A stretch of 64,000 bases of DNA, taken from assembly GCF_001704415.2 (NCBI RefSeq), contig NC_030813.1, positions 10,992,001 through 11,056,000 on the forward strand. The letters are read 5' to 3'. Below the pieces are notes generated by a model that was not told the DNA's origin, ran no database searches, and saw only the letters and a list, made by a program, of their open reading frames with translations. Within the stretch, counting starts at the first letter, position 1. Every line of letters begins with the position of its first letter. Below, one piece after another: positions 34,059-44,411 of the stretch. Made by a program: the position numbers and the translations under genes. The stretch comes from Capra hircus. Taxonomy: Eukaryota > Chordata > Mammalia > Artiodactyla > Bovidae.

Positions 34059-34210
34059 GTAAGTATCCTATATATGCTTTTCACGATAACATCAGACCTT
34101 TCAAATATATGTTTCATTTTGTTTCCATTGTCAACCTTCTCACAAGAGTAGATGGTAAATACTAGAGAGAAATTAGACTACATCTCCAAATTACTAAATT
34201 CCCTTGAAAA

Positions 34211-34426
34211 GAAAGGGAAAGAAACTGAAGTCGCTCAGTCGTGTCTGACTCTTTGCGACCTGTGGACTGTAGCCCACCAACCTCCTCCATCCATGGGATT
34301 CTCCAGGCAAGAATACTGGAGTGGGGTGCCATTTCCTTCTCCAGGGGATCTTCCCGACCCAGGGATTGAACCCAGGTCTCTCACATTGCAGGCAGACGCT
34401 TTAACCTCTGCACCACCAAGGAAGCT
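34211..34426 (-). mobile_element. Bov-tA SINE just downstream of the second exon
   Basis: Antisense full-length copy from GAAAGGGAAAGAAACTGAAG to CACCACCAAGGAAGCT, about 150 bp beyond the exon donor. AAATTCCCTT at 34196-34205 and AAATTCCTTT at 34432-34441 may be its target duplication, though neither directly abuts the SINE edges I drew. It is opposite in orientation to the SINE at 30435-30626. Confidence 0.92.
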
Positions 34427-34584
34427 CTAAAAAATTCCTTTAATAAAGGTCAATCCAGAAAAGCACAGATTTGTGAAGATCCATGTGTTGACTATAACAA
34501 TTAAATGTAAGATAATATCTCAATGTTGGCTCTTATACTTGAATTCTAGTAAAGACATATATACAGTTGTCTAGCAAGCGATAC

Positions 34585-34740
34585 TGGTTCAAGTGAGTTT
34601 GATCTCTGGTTCTCAAAGAAGCTCAGGAGAAGGAAATGGCAACCCACTCCTGTATTATTGCCAGGAAAATTCTGTGGACAGAGGAACCTGGCGGGCTACA
34701 GTCCACAGGGTCACGAAGAGTCAGACATGACTGAGTACAG
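34585..34740 (+). mobile_element. Bov-tA SINE, head degraded
   Basis: The plus-strand body is clear from GGAGAAGGAAATGGCAACCC to GAAGAGTCAGACATGACTGA. The tRNA head before about 34610 is only partly recognisable (AGTTTGATCTCTGG). Confidence 0.87.
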
Positions 34741-34885
34741 CCAAAAACATTCACAATACGGTGGTGTGTATTTTGTCTGTAAGTTGAATCTGCTTCTAGC
34801 TCAAGTAGTAGGATGTCTGTCAGTAGACATACATATTGCCATCTCTAAATATGATCACAATGAAGAGCTGCATTGAAAATACCCA

Positions 34886-35009
34886 GTGTGTGTGTTAGTT
34901 CCTCAGTTATGTCTGACACTTTGTCACCCCATGGACTGTAGCACTCCAAGCTCCTCTGCCCATATAATTCTCCAGGCAAGAATACTGGAGTGGGTTGCCA
35001 TTTCCTTCT
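34886..35009 (-). mobile_element. Bov-tA SINE fragment
   Basis: Antisense tail-side half only: GTTAGTTCCTCAGTTATGTC to GGGTTGCCATTTCCTTCT. The tRNA-like head is missing. Confidence 0.9.
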
Positions 35010-35540
35010 ACATGAAAATACATAACTAAGCATTATCTTTAAATACTAGGGTCATCTGAGGCGCTTTTTTTTTAATATTCATTAATTTTATTTGGAATCA
35101 AAGTTAGGAAATTTGTCCCTTTTAATTGTACCCTTTGATTATTTACAGTTTTTCAATTTTATTTCCAGTTATGTGTGGAAAAGTATAGCAATATGGAAAT
35201 ATATTGTCACTAGATAATGTTGCAATTACGCTTTTTCAATTTTTTCCCTTAAGGATTCCATTTCTGAGGTTTTAGAGAGGCATGTCCTTTTTTTTACATC
35301 CCACTGCACACAACACAATGTGAAATAGTGAGTTGTATGCTATGTCTAACTTGTTTTGGTAAGAAATTTTCATACTGAGAGAAAATGATTCATGCTTTAA
35401 ACAAAACTATGGTTCAGGTGTCTCTGGTGAAGCTCCAGGTATGTTTAAATAAATTTAGATAATATATATGCTACTTGTAATCCATGAAGAAAGGAAATAA
35501 AAACCTACGTTGTGTATAGATGAAAACTCGTAAATTGGAT
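35010..35540. other. Unrecognised AT-rich intronic sequence
   Basis: Nothing recognised. Confidence 0.5.
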
Positions 35541-35749
35541 TGAAAGTGAAAGTGAAGTCACTCAGTCATGTCTGACTCTTTGCGACCCCATGGACTGTAG
35601 CCTACCAGGCTCCTCCCTCCTTGGGATTCTACAGGCAAGAGTACTGAAGTGGGTTGCCATTTCCTTTTCCAGGGGATCTTCCCAACCCAGGGATTGAACC
35701 CAGGCCTCCTGCATTCTGGGCAGACGCTTTAACCCCTGAGCCACCAGGG
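35541..35749 (-). mobile_element. Bov-tA SINE, full length
   Basis: Antisense copy from TGAAAGTGAAAGTGAAGTCA to GAGCCACCAGGGGG, separated by about 27 bp from an older BovB. Confidence 0.93.
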
Positions 35750-35776
35750 GGTAATGGGGGCAAAAATGCATGTTTG

Positions 35777-36965
35777 TTATTCAGTCACTAAGTTGTGTCT
35801 GACTCTTTGAGACCCCATAGACTACAGCACTCCAGGCTTCCCTGTTCTTTACCATCTACCAGAGTCTGCTCAGATTCACGTCTGTTGAGTTGGTGATGCT
35901 ATCTGTTGCCCTCCTCTTTACCCTTCAATGTTTCTCAGAATCAGGATCTTTTCTAATGAGTCAGCTCTTCCCATCAGGTGACCAAAGTATTAGAGCTTCA
36001 ACTTCAGCATCTGTCCTTCCAATGAACATTTAGGGTTGATTTCCTTTAGGACTGACTGGTTTGATTGCCTTTCAGTCCAAGGGACTCTGAAGAATCTTCT
36101 CTAACAACACAGTTCAGAAGCATCAATCCTTTGGCACTCAGCCTTCTTTATGGTCCAACTCTCACATCCGTATATGACTACTGGAACCACCACAGCTTTC
36201 ACTAGATGGACCTTTGTGGACAAAGTGATGTTCTCTACTTTTTAATTCCCTATCTAGATTTGCCGCAGCTTTCCTTCCAAAGAGCATGCATCTTTTAATT
36301 TCATGACTGCTGTCACTGTATGCTGTGATTTTGGAGCATACTTCTACTTTTTCTTCTTCTGTTTGCCATGTATGATTGGGCCAGGTGCCATGATCTTTCT
36401 TTTTGAATGTTTTAAGTTTTTAGCCAGCTTTTTCACCCTGCTCTTTCATCCACATCAAGAGCTTCTTTAGTTTTTTGTCGCTTTCTGCTGTTAAAAGTGG
36501 TATCATCTGAATATCTGAGGTTGTTGATGTTTCTCCTGGCAAACTTGATTCCAGATTGTGAGTCATCCAGCCTGGCATTTCACATGATGTACTCTGCATA
36601 GAAATTAAATAAGCAAGGTGACAATATACAGCCTTGATGTACTCTTTTCCCAATTTGGAAACAGTTGTTCCACGTCCAAGTCAAACTGTTGCTTCTTGAC
36701 CCACATACATGTTTCTCAGGAGGCAGGTAAGGTGGTCTGATATTCCCATCTCTTTAAGAATTTTCCAGTTTGTTGTGATCCACACGATCAGAGGCTTTAG
36801 CATAGTCAGTGAAGCAGTAATAGATGTTTTTCTCTGAAATTCTCTTGCTTTCTCTATGATGCAATGAATGTTGGTAATTTGATCTCTGGTTTCTCTGTGT
36901 TTCGTACATCTGAATGTTCTTAGTTCATGTACTGCTGAAGCCTAGCTTGAAGGACTTTGAGTATG
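35777..36965 (-). mobile_element. Old BovB fragment, copy E
   Basis: Minus-strand BovB from the 3' tail (TTATTCAGTCACTAAGTTGT) into the reverse transcriptase. More diverged than its neighbours: the polymerase motif reads YSDD (at about 36507-36518), small indels break every frame, and the diagnostic arginine codon is CAA (36131-36133). It stops near 36965, so it is 5'-truncated. Confidence 0.9.
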
Positions 36966-37320
36966 GGGAATGAGTGTTTTATCTGAGTATGAGTAATCAA
37001 CAAACTTCTTCAAACTGCAGGACTATTAAAAACAAAACAGAACTGTCTTTTTTGTTGGGGTTCCACTAAACTAGGGAATAGCTTGGATGCTCTACGATTT
37101 TAGTAAGAAATTCTATTTCTCAGAATTTGTTTGCTCTCCTGTAAGACAAACTTATAAACTATACAATCTTCAGTGTTCCTCAAAAGTATTCCTTTCAGAT
37201 ATTCCATTTTGTATGTGTTTAATTCAAGCTTACTGAGACTTAAAAGTGAGCTTGATGATTCCCTCCCTTGACCTCTAGCCCCAAGGTCTGATTGTTACTG
37301 ATATTCACCACTTCAGGTTT
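36966..37320. other. Unrecognised intronic sequence
   Basis: Nothing recognised. Confidence 0.5.
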
Positions 37321-37598
37321 TTCAGTTCAGTTCAGTCGCTTAGTCGTGTCCGACTCTTTGCGACCCCATGAATCGCCGCACGCCAGGCCTCCCTGTCCAT
37401 CACCATCTCCTGGAGTTCACTCAGACTCATCTCCATCGAGTCCGTGATGCCATCCAGCCATCCCATCCTCGGTCGTCCCCTTCTCCTACTGCCCCCAATC
37501 CCTCCCAGCATCAGAGTCTTTTCCAATGAGTCAACTCTTCACATGAGGTGGCCAAAGTACTGGACTTTCAGCTTCAGCATCATTCCCTCCAAAGAAAA
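37321..37598 (-). mobile_element. BovB 3' end, copy F
   Basis: Antisense 3'-terminal 278 bp starting TTCAGTTCAGTTCAGTCGCT and ending at CCCTCCAAAGAAAAC. Its closeness to copies D and L suggests a recent insertion. Open on the minus strand for the last 64 codons to TRLSD. Confidence 0.92.
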
Positions 37599-38009
37599 CA
37601 AAACAAAACAGTGATCAGTTCAAAGGCAATGGGGCAGAAGAAATTCCTTTTTATTCACAAAAGAGTGAGACTTTTCATTCTATTTGGCCTTCAGCAGATT
37701 AGATCAGATCCATCCACCTTATCTGCTTCACTCAGTTAACCAATTTGGTTGTTAATCTCATCCAAAAGCATTCTCATGGACACACCCAGAATACTGTTTG
37801 AGCTGAGTAACTTGTGGTCCAGTCAAGTTGGTACAAAATTAACCATCACACCAAATGAGGAAATTAAGATGGGAACAGACAGGAAGGGAGTGAAATAAAA
37901 TGGGAAACAAAGGAAGAGGGAAGGAAGTGATGAATGAAGTAAAGATACTGTAAGCTTGGAGTTTTTTGTAGCTGTGTCCTGTTACGAATAGAGAGGCACC
38001 AGAAGTGAT
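37599..38009. other. Unrecognised intronic sequence
   Basis: Starts with an A-rich AACAAAACAAAACAG that could belong to the end of copy F's target. Nothing else recognised. Confidence 0.45.
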
Positions 38010-40062
38010 GCATTTCATGCAAAGATGAGCACAATAAAGGACAGAAATGGTATGGACCTAACAGAAGCAGAAAATATTAAGAAGAGGTGGCAAGAATACA
38101 GAGAACTACACAAAAAAAGAACTTCATGACCCAGATTACCATGGTGGTGTGATTACTCACCTAGAGCCAAACATCCTGGAATGTGAAGTCAAGTGGGTCT
38201 TAGAAAGCATCACTACACACAAAATTAGGGGAGGTGATGGGATTCCAGCTGAGCTACTTCAAATCCTAAAAGACAATGCTATGAAAGTGCTGCACTCAAT
38301 ATGCCAGCAAATTTAGAAAACTCAGCAGTGGCCGCAGGACTGGAAAAGGTCAGTTTTCATTCCAATCCCAAAGAAAGGCAATGCCAAAGAATGCTCAGAC
38401 TACTGCGCAGTTGCACTCATCTCACATGCTAGTAAAGTAATGCTCAAAGTTCTCCAAGCCAGGCTTCAGCAGTATGTGAACCGTGAACTTCCTGATGTTC
38501 AAGCTGGTTTTAGAAAAGGCAGAGGAACCAGAGATTAAATTGCCAACATCTGCTCGATCATGGTAAAAGCAAGAGAGTTCCAGAAAAACATCTATTTCTG
38601 CTTTATTGACTATGCCAAGCCTTTGTGTGGATCACAACAAACTGTGGAACATTCTTCAAGAGATGGGAATACCAGACCACCTGACCTGCCTCTTGAGAAA
38701 TCTGTATGCAGGTCAAGAAGCAATAGTTAGAACTGGACATGGAACAACAGACTGGTTCCAAATTGGGAAAGGACTACGTCAAGGCTGTATATTGTCACCC
38801 TGCTTATTTAACGTATATGCAGAGTACATCATGTGAAATGCCTAGCTGGATGAAGCACAAGCTGGTATCAAGGTTGCCTGAAGAAATATCAATAATCGCA
38901 GATATGCAAATGACACCACCCTTATGGCAACAAGCAAAGAAGCACTAATGAGCCTCTTGATGAAAATGAAAGAAGAGAGTGAAAAAGTTGGCTTAAAACT
39001 CAGCATTCAGAAAACTAAGATCATGGCATCTGGTCCCATCACTTGATGGCAAATCGATGGGGAAACAGTGACAGACTTTATTTTGGGGGGCTCCAAAATC
39101 ACTGCAGATGGTGACTGCAGCCATGAATTTGAAAGACGCTTGCTCCTTGGAAGAAAAACTATGGCCAACCTCAGTTCAGTTCAGTTCAGTCGCTCAGTTG
39201 TGTCTGACTCTTTGCGATCCCATGAACCTCAGCAGGCCAGGCCTCCCTGTCCATCACCAACTCCCGGAGTCCACCCAAATCCATGTCTATTGTGTCGGTG
39301 ATGCCATCCAACCATCTCATCCTCCGTCGTCCCCTTCTCTTCCTGCCCTCAGTCTTTCCCAGCACCAGGGTCTTTTCAAATGAGTCAACTCTTCACATCA
39401 GGTGGCCAAAGTATTGGAGTTTCAGCTTCAGTATCAGTCCTTCCAATGAACACCCAGGACTGATCGCCTTTAGGATGGACTGGTTGGATCTCCTTGCAGT
39501 CCAAGGGACTCTCAGGAATCTTCTCCAACACCACAGTTCAAAAGCATCAATTCTTCTCCACTCAGCTTTCCTAGAGGCATTGCTTTACTGACAAAGTTCC
39601 ATCTAGTCAAAGCTATGGTTTTACCAGTAGTCATGTATGGATGTGAGAGTTGGACTATAAAGAAAGCTGAGTGCTGAAGAATTGATGCTTTTGAACTGTG
39701 GTGTTGGAGAAGACCCTTGAGAGTCCCTTGGACTGCAAGGATATCCAACCAGTCCATCCTAAAGGAAATCGATCCTGAATATTCATTGGAAGGACTGATG
39801 CTGAAGCTGAAGCTCCAAGCTCCAATACTTTGGCCACCTGATGTGAAGAACTGACTCATTTGAAAAGACCCTGTTGCTGGAAAATTTGAAGGCTAGAGGA
39901 GAAGGGGACAACAGAGGATAAGACGGTTGGATTTTATCACCGACCTGATGGACATGAGTTTGAGTAGGCTCTGGGAGTTGGTGATGGGCAGGGAAGCCTG
40001 GGGTGCTGCAGTCAATGGGTCACAAAGAGTCGGACATGCATGAGTGACTGAACTGAACTGAG
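38010..40062 (+). mobile_element. BovB copy G, split by a nested antisense BovB
   Basis: Plus-strand BovB from CATTTCATGCAAAGATGAGC (linker between endonuclease and reverse transcriptase) to the tail CTGAACTGAACTGA. It is interrupted at 39171-39570 by an antisense BovB piece. The polymerase motif is YAND (38902-38913), losing an essential aspartate, and the frame has many stops. The diagnostic arginine codon is TGA (39674-39676). Confidence 0.92.
39171..39570 (-). mobile_element. BovB 3' end nested inside copy G
   Basis: Antisense BovB 3' terminus beginning TCAGTTCAGTTCAGTTCAGT and ending at CCACTCAGCTTTC. Copy G text stops at ATGGCCAACC before it and resumes at AGAGGCATTGCTTTACTGAC after it. 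Compared with copies A and C, about 20 bp of copy G is missing at the site, and no target duplication is seen. Confidence 0.9.
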
Positions 40063-41353
40063 AGTTGATCTGCTCTGATCAGTAGTCCTTCATTGACATC
40101 CAGAAAATAAGTACTGAGACTGCTTGATTAATGGCTATTTTAAGTTAGGTGGTTTCAGCAAGACTGGCAAAGAAGGAGCCTTCTGGAAGGAAAATGAGGA
40201 AAGAAGAAAAGAGAAAAAAAGTAATACTGATATCCAGTCTTCTCCTCTGGTCTCTCCTTTTTCTCTAATTTCACTTAATTCTTTGTCAGATTAAAAAGTA
40301 TCTCCTTATTCTTTTTCATCAAAACCATACTGAAGAAAAAAAGCCTATAAGTTTATTGATATGAAGGTATGTTTTGAACATGAGTTATTAATATGTTGAC
40401 TCTAAAGACTATTTATATCCTCACAGAGCCTGTTCCCAAAGGAGAGTTCTATGACTGAATTTTTTTTATGTATCAAAGTCCCTTAGGGAGATATGATTTC
40501 AGTAGAAAGCATCAACATCCATGAAATCATAGAGAAAGATGATCACTTCTCCTGCCTACTGTTTCAATTGATTTTGAACATGGAAAACCAATGTCTTTGG
40601 GGCTTATAAGTAGGATAAGTGATCATAGTGTTAGTGTAAACTCTAAAGATTTAAGACCAATCTCACTTTATTTCATTTTTCAATGATGACCTATACTTTC
40701 ACATCCTGGAAATACTATAAACATCTTATATTGTGGCATCTCTCTTGCTTAGTGATTTTCTCTGAGGATTTGTAAATGATCCATAGATTTTTGTCCTTAG
40801 TGTTGGGTTTTCAGTATATTAATGAATGGATGGATAAGGATAAGATAGTGTGATACAATGGTGGCAGTGATGGTAAATACATCAGATGAAAATGTTAGTA
40901 TCTAGTATACATAGCACAGTGAAGTAACAGACCAAATCTAGCAAGATGAAATTTAACAGGCAATAATAAAAAGCCCCAAAATTACTTTCAAAGAAAATAG
41001 TGCATAAATTCCAGCATTATTTAAGTATAAACATTATATAAATATAGATTAAATCTGCCAGTAAATTGTATGGACTGCCTCATGACATATTTGGTTTCTT
41101 GTCATTGAAGCTATATAAACAAAAAATTTGTAGGAATGTCAAATCTATTACTTTTAATATCTCATCTGATGCTAAAACTGTGTAATTCTGTTCTTATCCA
41201 GTTAGACATAGGTATATATTTTTCATTATAAAACATAAAATATATGAAGTAGATTTAATTTTGCATATTACAAACTAGCACTACATATTTAGTTATAATA
41301 GGGTCAGAGAAAAAAGGAAATGATAATTTATCAACATGTAAAAGAATTAATAA
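40063..41353. other. Unrecognised AT-rich intronic sequence
   Basis: No repeat family, exon or RNA gene recognised. Confidence 0.5.
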
Positions 41354-41634
41354 TCAACCCTGAATATTCATTGGAAGGACTTATGCTGAAGCTGAAGCTC
41401 CAATACTTTGGCCACCTGATGCAAAGAGTTGACTATTTGGAGAAGACCCTGATTCCGGGAAGGATGATGGTAGAAGGAGAGGCGGGCAACAGAGGATGAA
41501 ATGCTTGGATAGCATCATTGACTCAATGGACATGAGTTTGAGCAAACTCAGGGAGATAGTGAAGGCCAGGGAAGCCTGGTGTGCTCCAGTCCATGAGGTT
41601 GTAGAGAATTGGACACAACTTAGTGAAACACATC
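41354..41634 (+). mobile_element. Old BovB 3' end, copy H
   Basis: Plus-strand BovB C-terminal coding text from AATCAACCCTGAATATTCAT to GAGAATTGGACACAACTTAG. The tail after it has decayed to TGAAACACATC. Strongly diverged. Confidence 0.85.
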
Positions 41635-41646
41635 AATAAGAATTAA

Positions 41647-42018
41647 GGGTTTCCCTGGTGTTTCAGTGGAGAAGGAAATGGCAGCCCATTCCAGTGTTCT
41701 TGCCTGGAGAATCCCAGGGATGGTGGAGCCTGGTGGGCTGCCATCTATCGGGTCGCACAGAGTCGGACACGACTGAGGTGACTTAGCAGCAGCAGCAGCA
41801 GCAGCAGCAGCTGGTGTTTCAGTGGTGAAGAATCCTCCTGCTAATGCAACAGATATGAGTTTGATCCCTGAATCAGGAAAATCCCCTGGAGAAGGAAATG
41901 GCAACCTACTCCAATATTCTTGTCTGGGAAATCCCATTGACAGAGGAGCCTGGAGGGCTACAGTCTGTGGGGTCACAAATTGTCGAACACAACTTAATAA
42001 CTAAACAGAAACAATAGC
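41647..42018 (+). mobile_element. Bov-tA SINE carrying another SINE, with target duplication
   Basis: Outer plus-strand SINE from GGTTTCCCTGGTGTTTCAGT, split at 41669, resuming at 41826 and ending CTAAACAGAAACAATAGC. The 11-bp direct repeat ATAAGAATTAA at 41636-41646 and 42019-42029 defines the outer insertion. Confidence 0.93.
41670..41810 (+). mobile_element. Truncated Bov-tA-type SINE nested in the outer SINE, AGC tail
   Basis: Starts AGAAGGAAATGGCAGCCCAT, lacks the tRNA head, and ends with about nine AGC units (about 41785-41810). The perfect 15-bp direct repeat CTGGTGTTTCAGTGG at 41655-41669 and 41811-41825 bounds it. The AGC run is a typical tail microsatellite of this SINE group. Confidence 0.94.
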
Positions 42019-42029
42019 ATAAGAATTAA

Positions 42030-43997
42030 AAAGTTATATAAAATGAGAAGATATTCAGTAGTAGATGTATTAAAGGAAGTAGAAGAGGAAGAAATTTCTA
42101 TCATCAGTATCCTAAAAGAAATATTACTGCCAGATTTAGCAGATCATTTGAACTGATCGAATAGTTTCTGGATTCATTTGTATGTACATATCCTATGAGG
42201 ATAATAGAAGCTGGGAAGGTATATGAGGGAATATCCTGGAATTTCCCTCTCTAGAGTACTTTAAAATAGAATCAATAGCTATAGAGTTCTTTCTTATTGC
42301 CTTGAGGAATGGGACTGGATTAAATATCCTTGAAAAGTTCTATCTACTTGTTTGTTTGTGTTTTGTTTTTCCTGGTTTATAACTTCCACAGCTCTGGTCT
42401 GCAGTCAAAAAGGCATGAACCACACCAAGACTATCGTAGCTGCTTTCCCTGTCTGGCTTCCACTTTAGGAATTCACGTTATTTTGTGTTGCCCTTCTCTA
42501 GAACAGACCTGTATATATTCTGTGCTCAAAAGTCTCTAATATTTGTCTTTATGCATGTTCAATGGTTTTTTTAATTTCAATTTGATTCTAGCTGCCATGC
42601 TGTTCTCATAGTTTAACACATTTTAAAATATGTCATTATTTTCTAATACACCACAAAGCAGAAGATGGAAATTGGAATATATTTTTACATCTTGACTCAT
42701 ATATAAACTCCTGTTATTATTGCACATTGGATCTTTTGATTCAGCAAACTGCAAGAATTGGGGTTTCTTGATTTCCTTAGATACCAACTTGTTTTGCCCA
42801 GATTAATGTAAAAAATTGAAAATTAAATGACTTGAAAACTGTTTGAATGGCATTTCAAAAGAATAGCTAAGCATCTGTCCACTTAGCATTCAGATAACTT
42901 TCTCCTGTTTTTTTTTTTTTTAAGATTCCATCATGACCTCATCACATATTGATATTTGCCTGCACTGTTCCACACTTGTCAAATGCTAACATGCATTTCC
43001 CTAGTGCCGAATTCTTCCTGCATTTTCAATATAATCTTTGTACAGGCAGGAAGAAATATAATTTAATCATGTATGAGGTGAAACAGCTTACACCAGGTAA
43101 CCCACTATCATTCACGTCAAGACACTACCCTATAAAATATGCAACAATTGACTGTAGTAGAGGAAGTCTGGAGTCTTATCAGTTGCTGTCACCACTAACT
43201 ATAAAAGCTTAAAATGAATATGCCTTGCTGGATTTAATATTTTTTTCTAACTCATTTTAATTTTGTGCTCCACAAAGAACAATATGAAAATAGAATTTTC
43301 TAAGTTTTCTTGACAGATATATCTAAATATTCCCTGATTCTAGAAGGCTTTAAAATGGCAGTACTGGAGCCATGAAATCCATTACATTGTCCAGAGTCCA
43401 GAGCAGTGCCTAGACTTACTAACCTTTGTCTGTTTTTGGCCAGTTGCAAATCCAGGTGAACAAAAAAATATGAGCCTGAAAGAATGGTGTACTTGCAATT
43501 GTCAGTAGAGTATAATGAAACTGCAATGATATACTTCCGCACTACTGTCTCCTGAACCTCACACACCTAGGCTGGCTAATGAGCTTTTCTTTCTTGTGTA
43601 TACCAATCTTCAAATTCATGGAATCTAATAGCAGGTGCAGTACATTATGAATTAGTGCCTACTTTTCAGATAGATTAAAGACAGCTGCAAGGCTTAGGAA
43701 AACATCAACATGAACTAAGCTGAACTAAGCTTTAAGTTCTTTTAAATCCTGAAGTAATATGGAAGTGGATATGTAAGATAATTCACAGAAACATACGCAG
43801 CACAGCAAAATAAAATGCACAAAATATCCCACATCTTTTTTAAAGAAAATTATAAAGAATTACAGATTACTAATACTCAAATATTCTTTGATAATTTTTA
43901 TTTCCTATGAATGCTGTGCTTTATAGAAAATTGTAACCATCTGATATTTCATGTAGAACAAAGCAAATGCATATTTCAAGTGGTAAAGAACTACACC
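42030..43997. other. Unrecognised AT-rich intronic sequence
   Basis: No repeat family or exon recognised. A T-run lies at 42909-42922. Confidence 0.5.
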
Positions 43998-44217
43998 TGG
44001 GCTTCCCTGGTGTCTCAGCAATAAAGAAATTTGCCTGCAATGCCAGAGTTGCAGGAGACACAGGTTCGATCCCTGGGTCAGGAAGATCCCCTAGAGGAGG
44101 GCATGGCAACTGACTCCAGTATTCTTGCCTGGAGAGTTCCACGGACAGAGGAGCTTGGTGGGCTATAGTCCATAGGGTCTCAAAGAGTCGAACACAGCTG
44201 AAGTGACTTGGCACACC
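43998..44217 (+). mobile_element. Bov-tA SINE, full length, first of a tandem pair
   Basis: Plus-strand copy from TGGGCTTCCCTGGTGTCTCA with B box GGTTCGATCC at about 44063, to AGCTGAAGTGACTTGGCACA. Confidence 0.94.
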
Positions 44218-44411
44218 CACAAAGAACCCACCTGCCAATGCAGAAGACATGGGTTCGATCCCTGGATCAGAGAAGATTCCCTGGAGGAGGGCATGGCAAC
44301 CCACTGCTGTGTTCTTGCCTGGAGAATCCTATGGCCAGAGGAGCTTGGCAGGCTACGGTCCATAGGGTCACGAAGAGTCAGACACAATCAAAGCAACTTA
44401 GCACACACGAA
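44218..44411 (+). mobile_element. Bov-tA SINE, second of a tandem pair, head truncated
   Basis: Starts within the tRNA head at AAAGAACCCACCTGCCAATG, has B box GGTTCGATCC at about 44252, and ends AAAGCAACTTAGCACACACG. Joined head to tail to the previous copy in the same orientation. Confidence 0.94.

Noticed and set aside
33906..34151. Open frame starting before the second exon
   Set aside because: Its first 24 bases are the pyrimidine tract and acceptor; coding starts at 33930 and ends at the GTAAGT donor.
44063..44072. tRNA B-box motif GGTTCGATCC as evidence of a tRNA gene
   Set aside because: It is the tRNA-derived head of a Bov-tA SINE; no complete cloverleaf or terminator follows.
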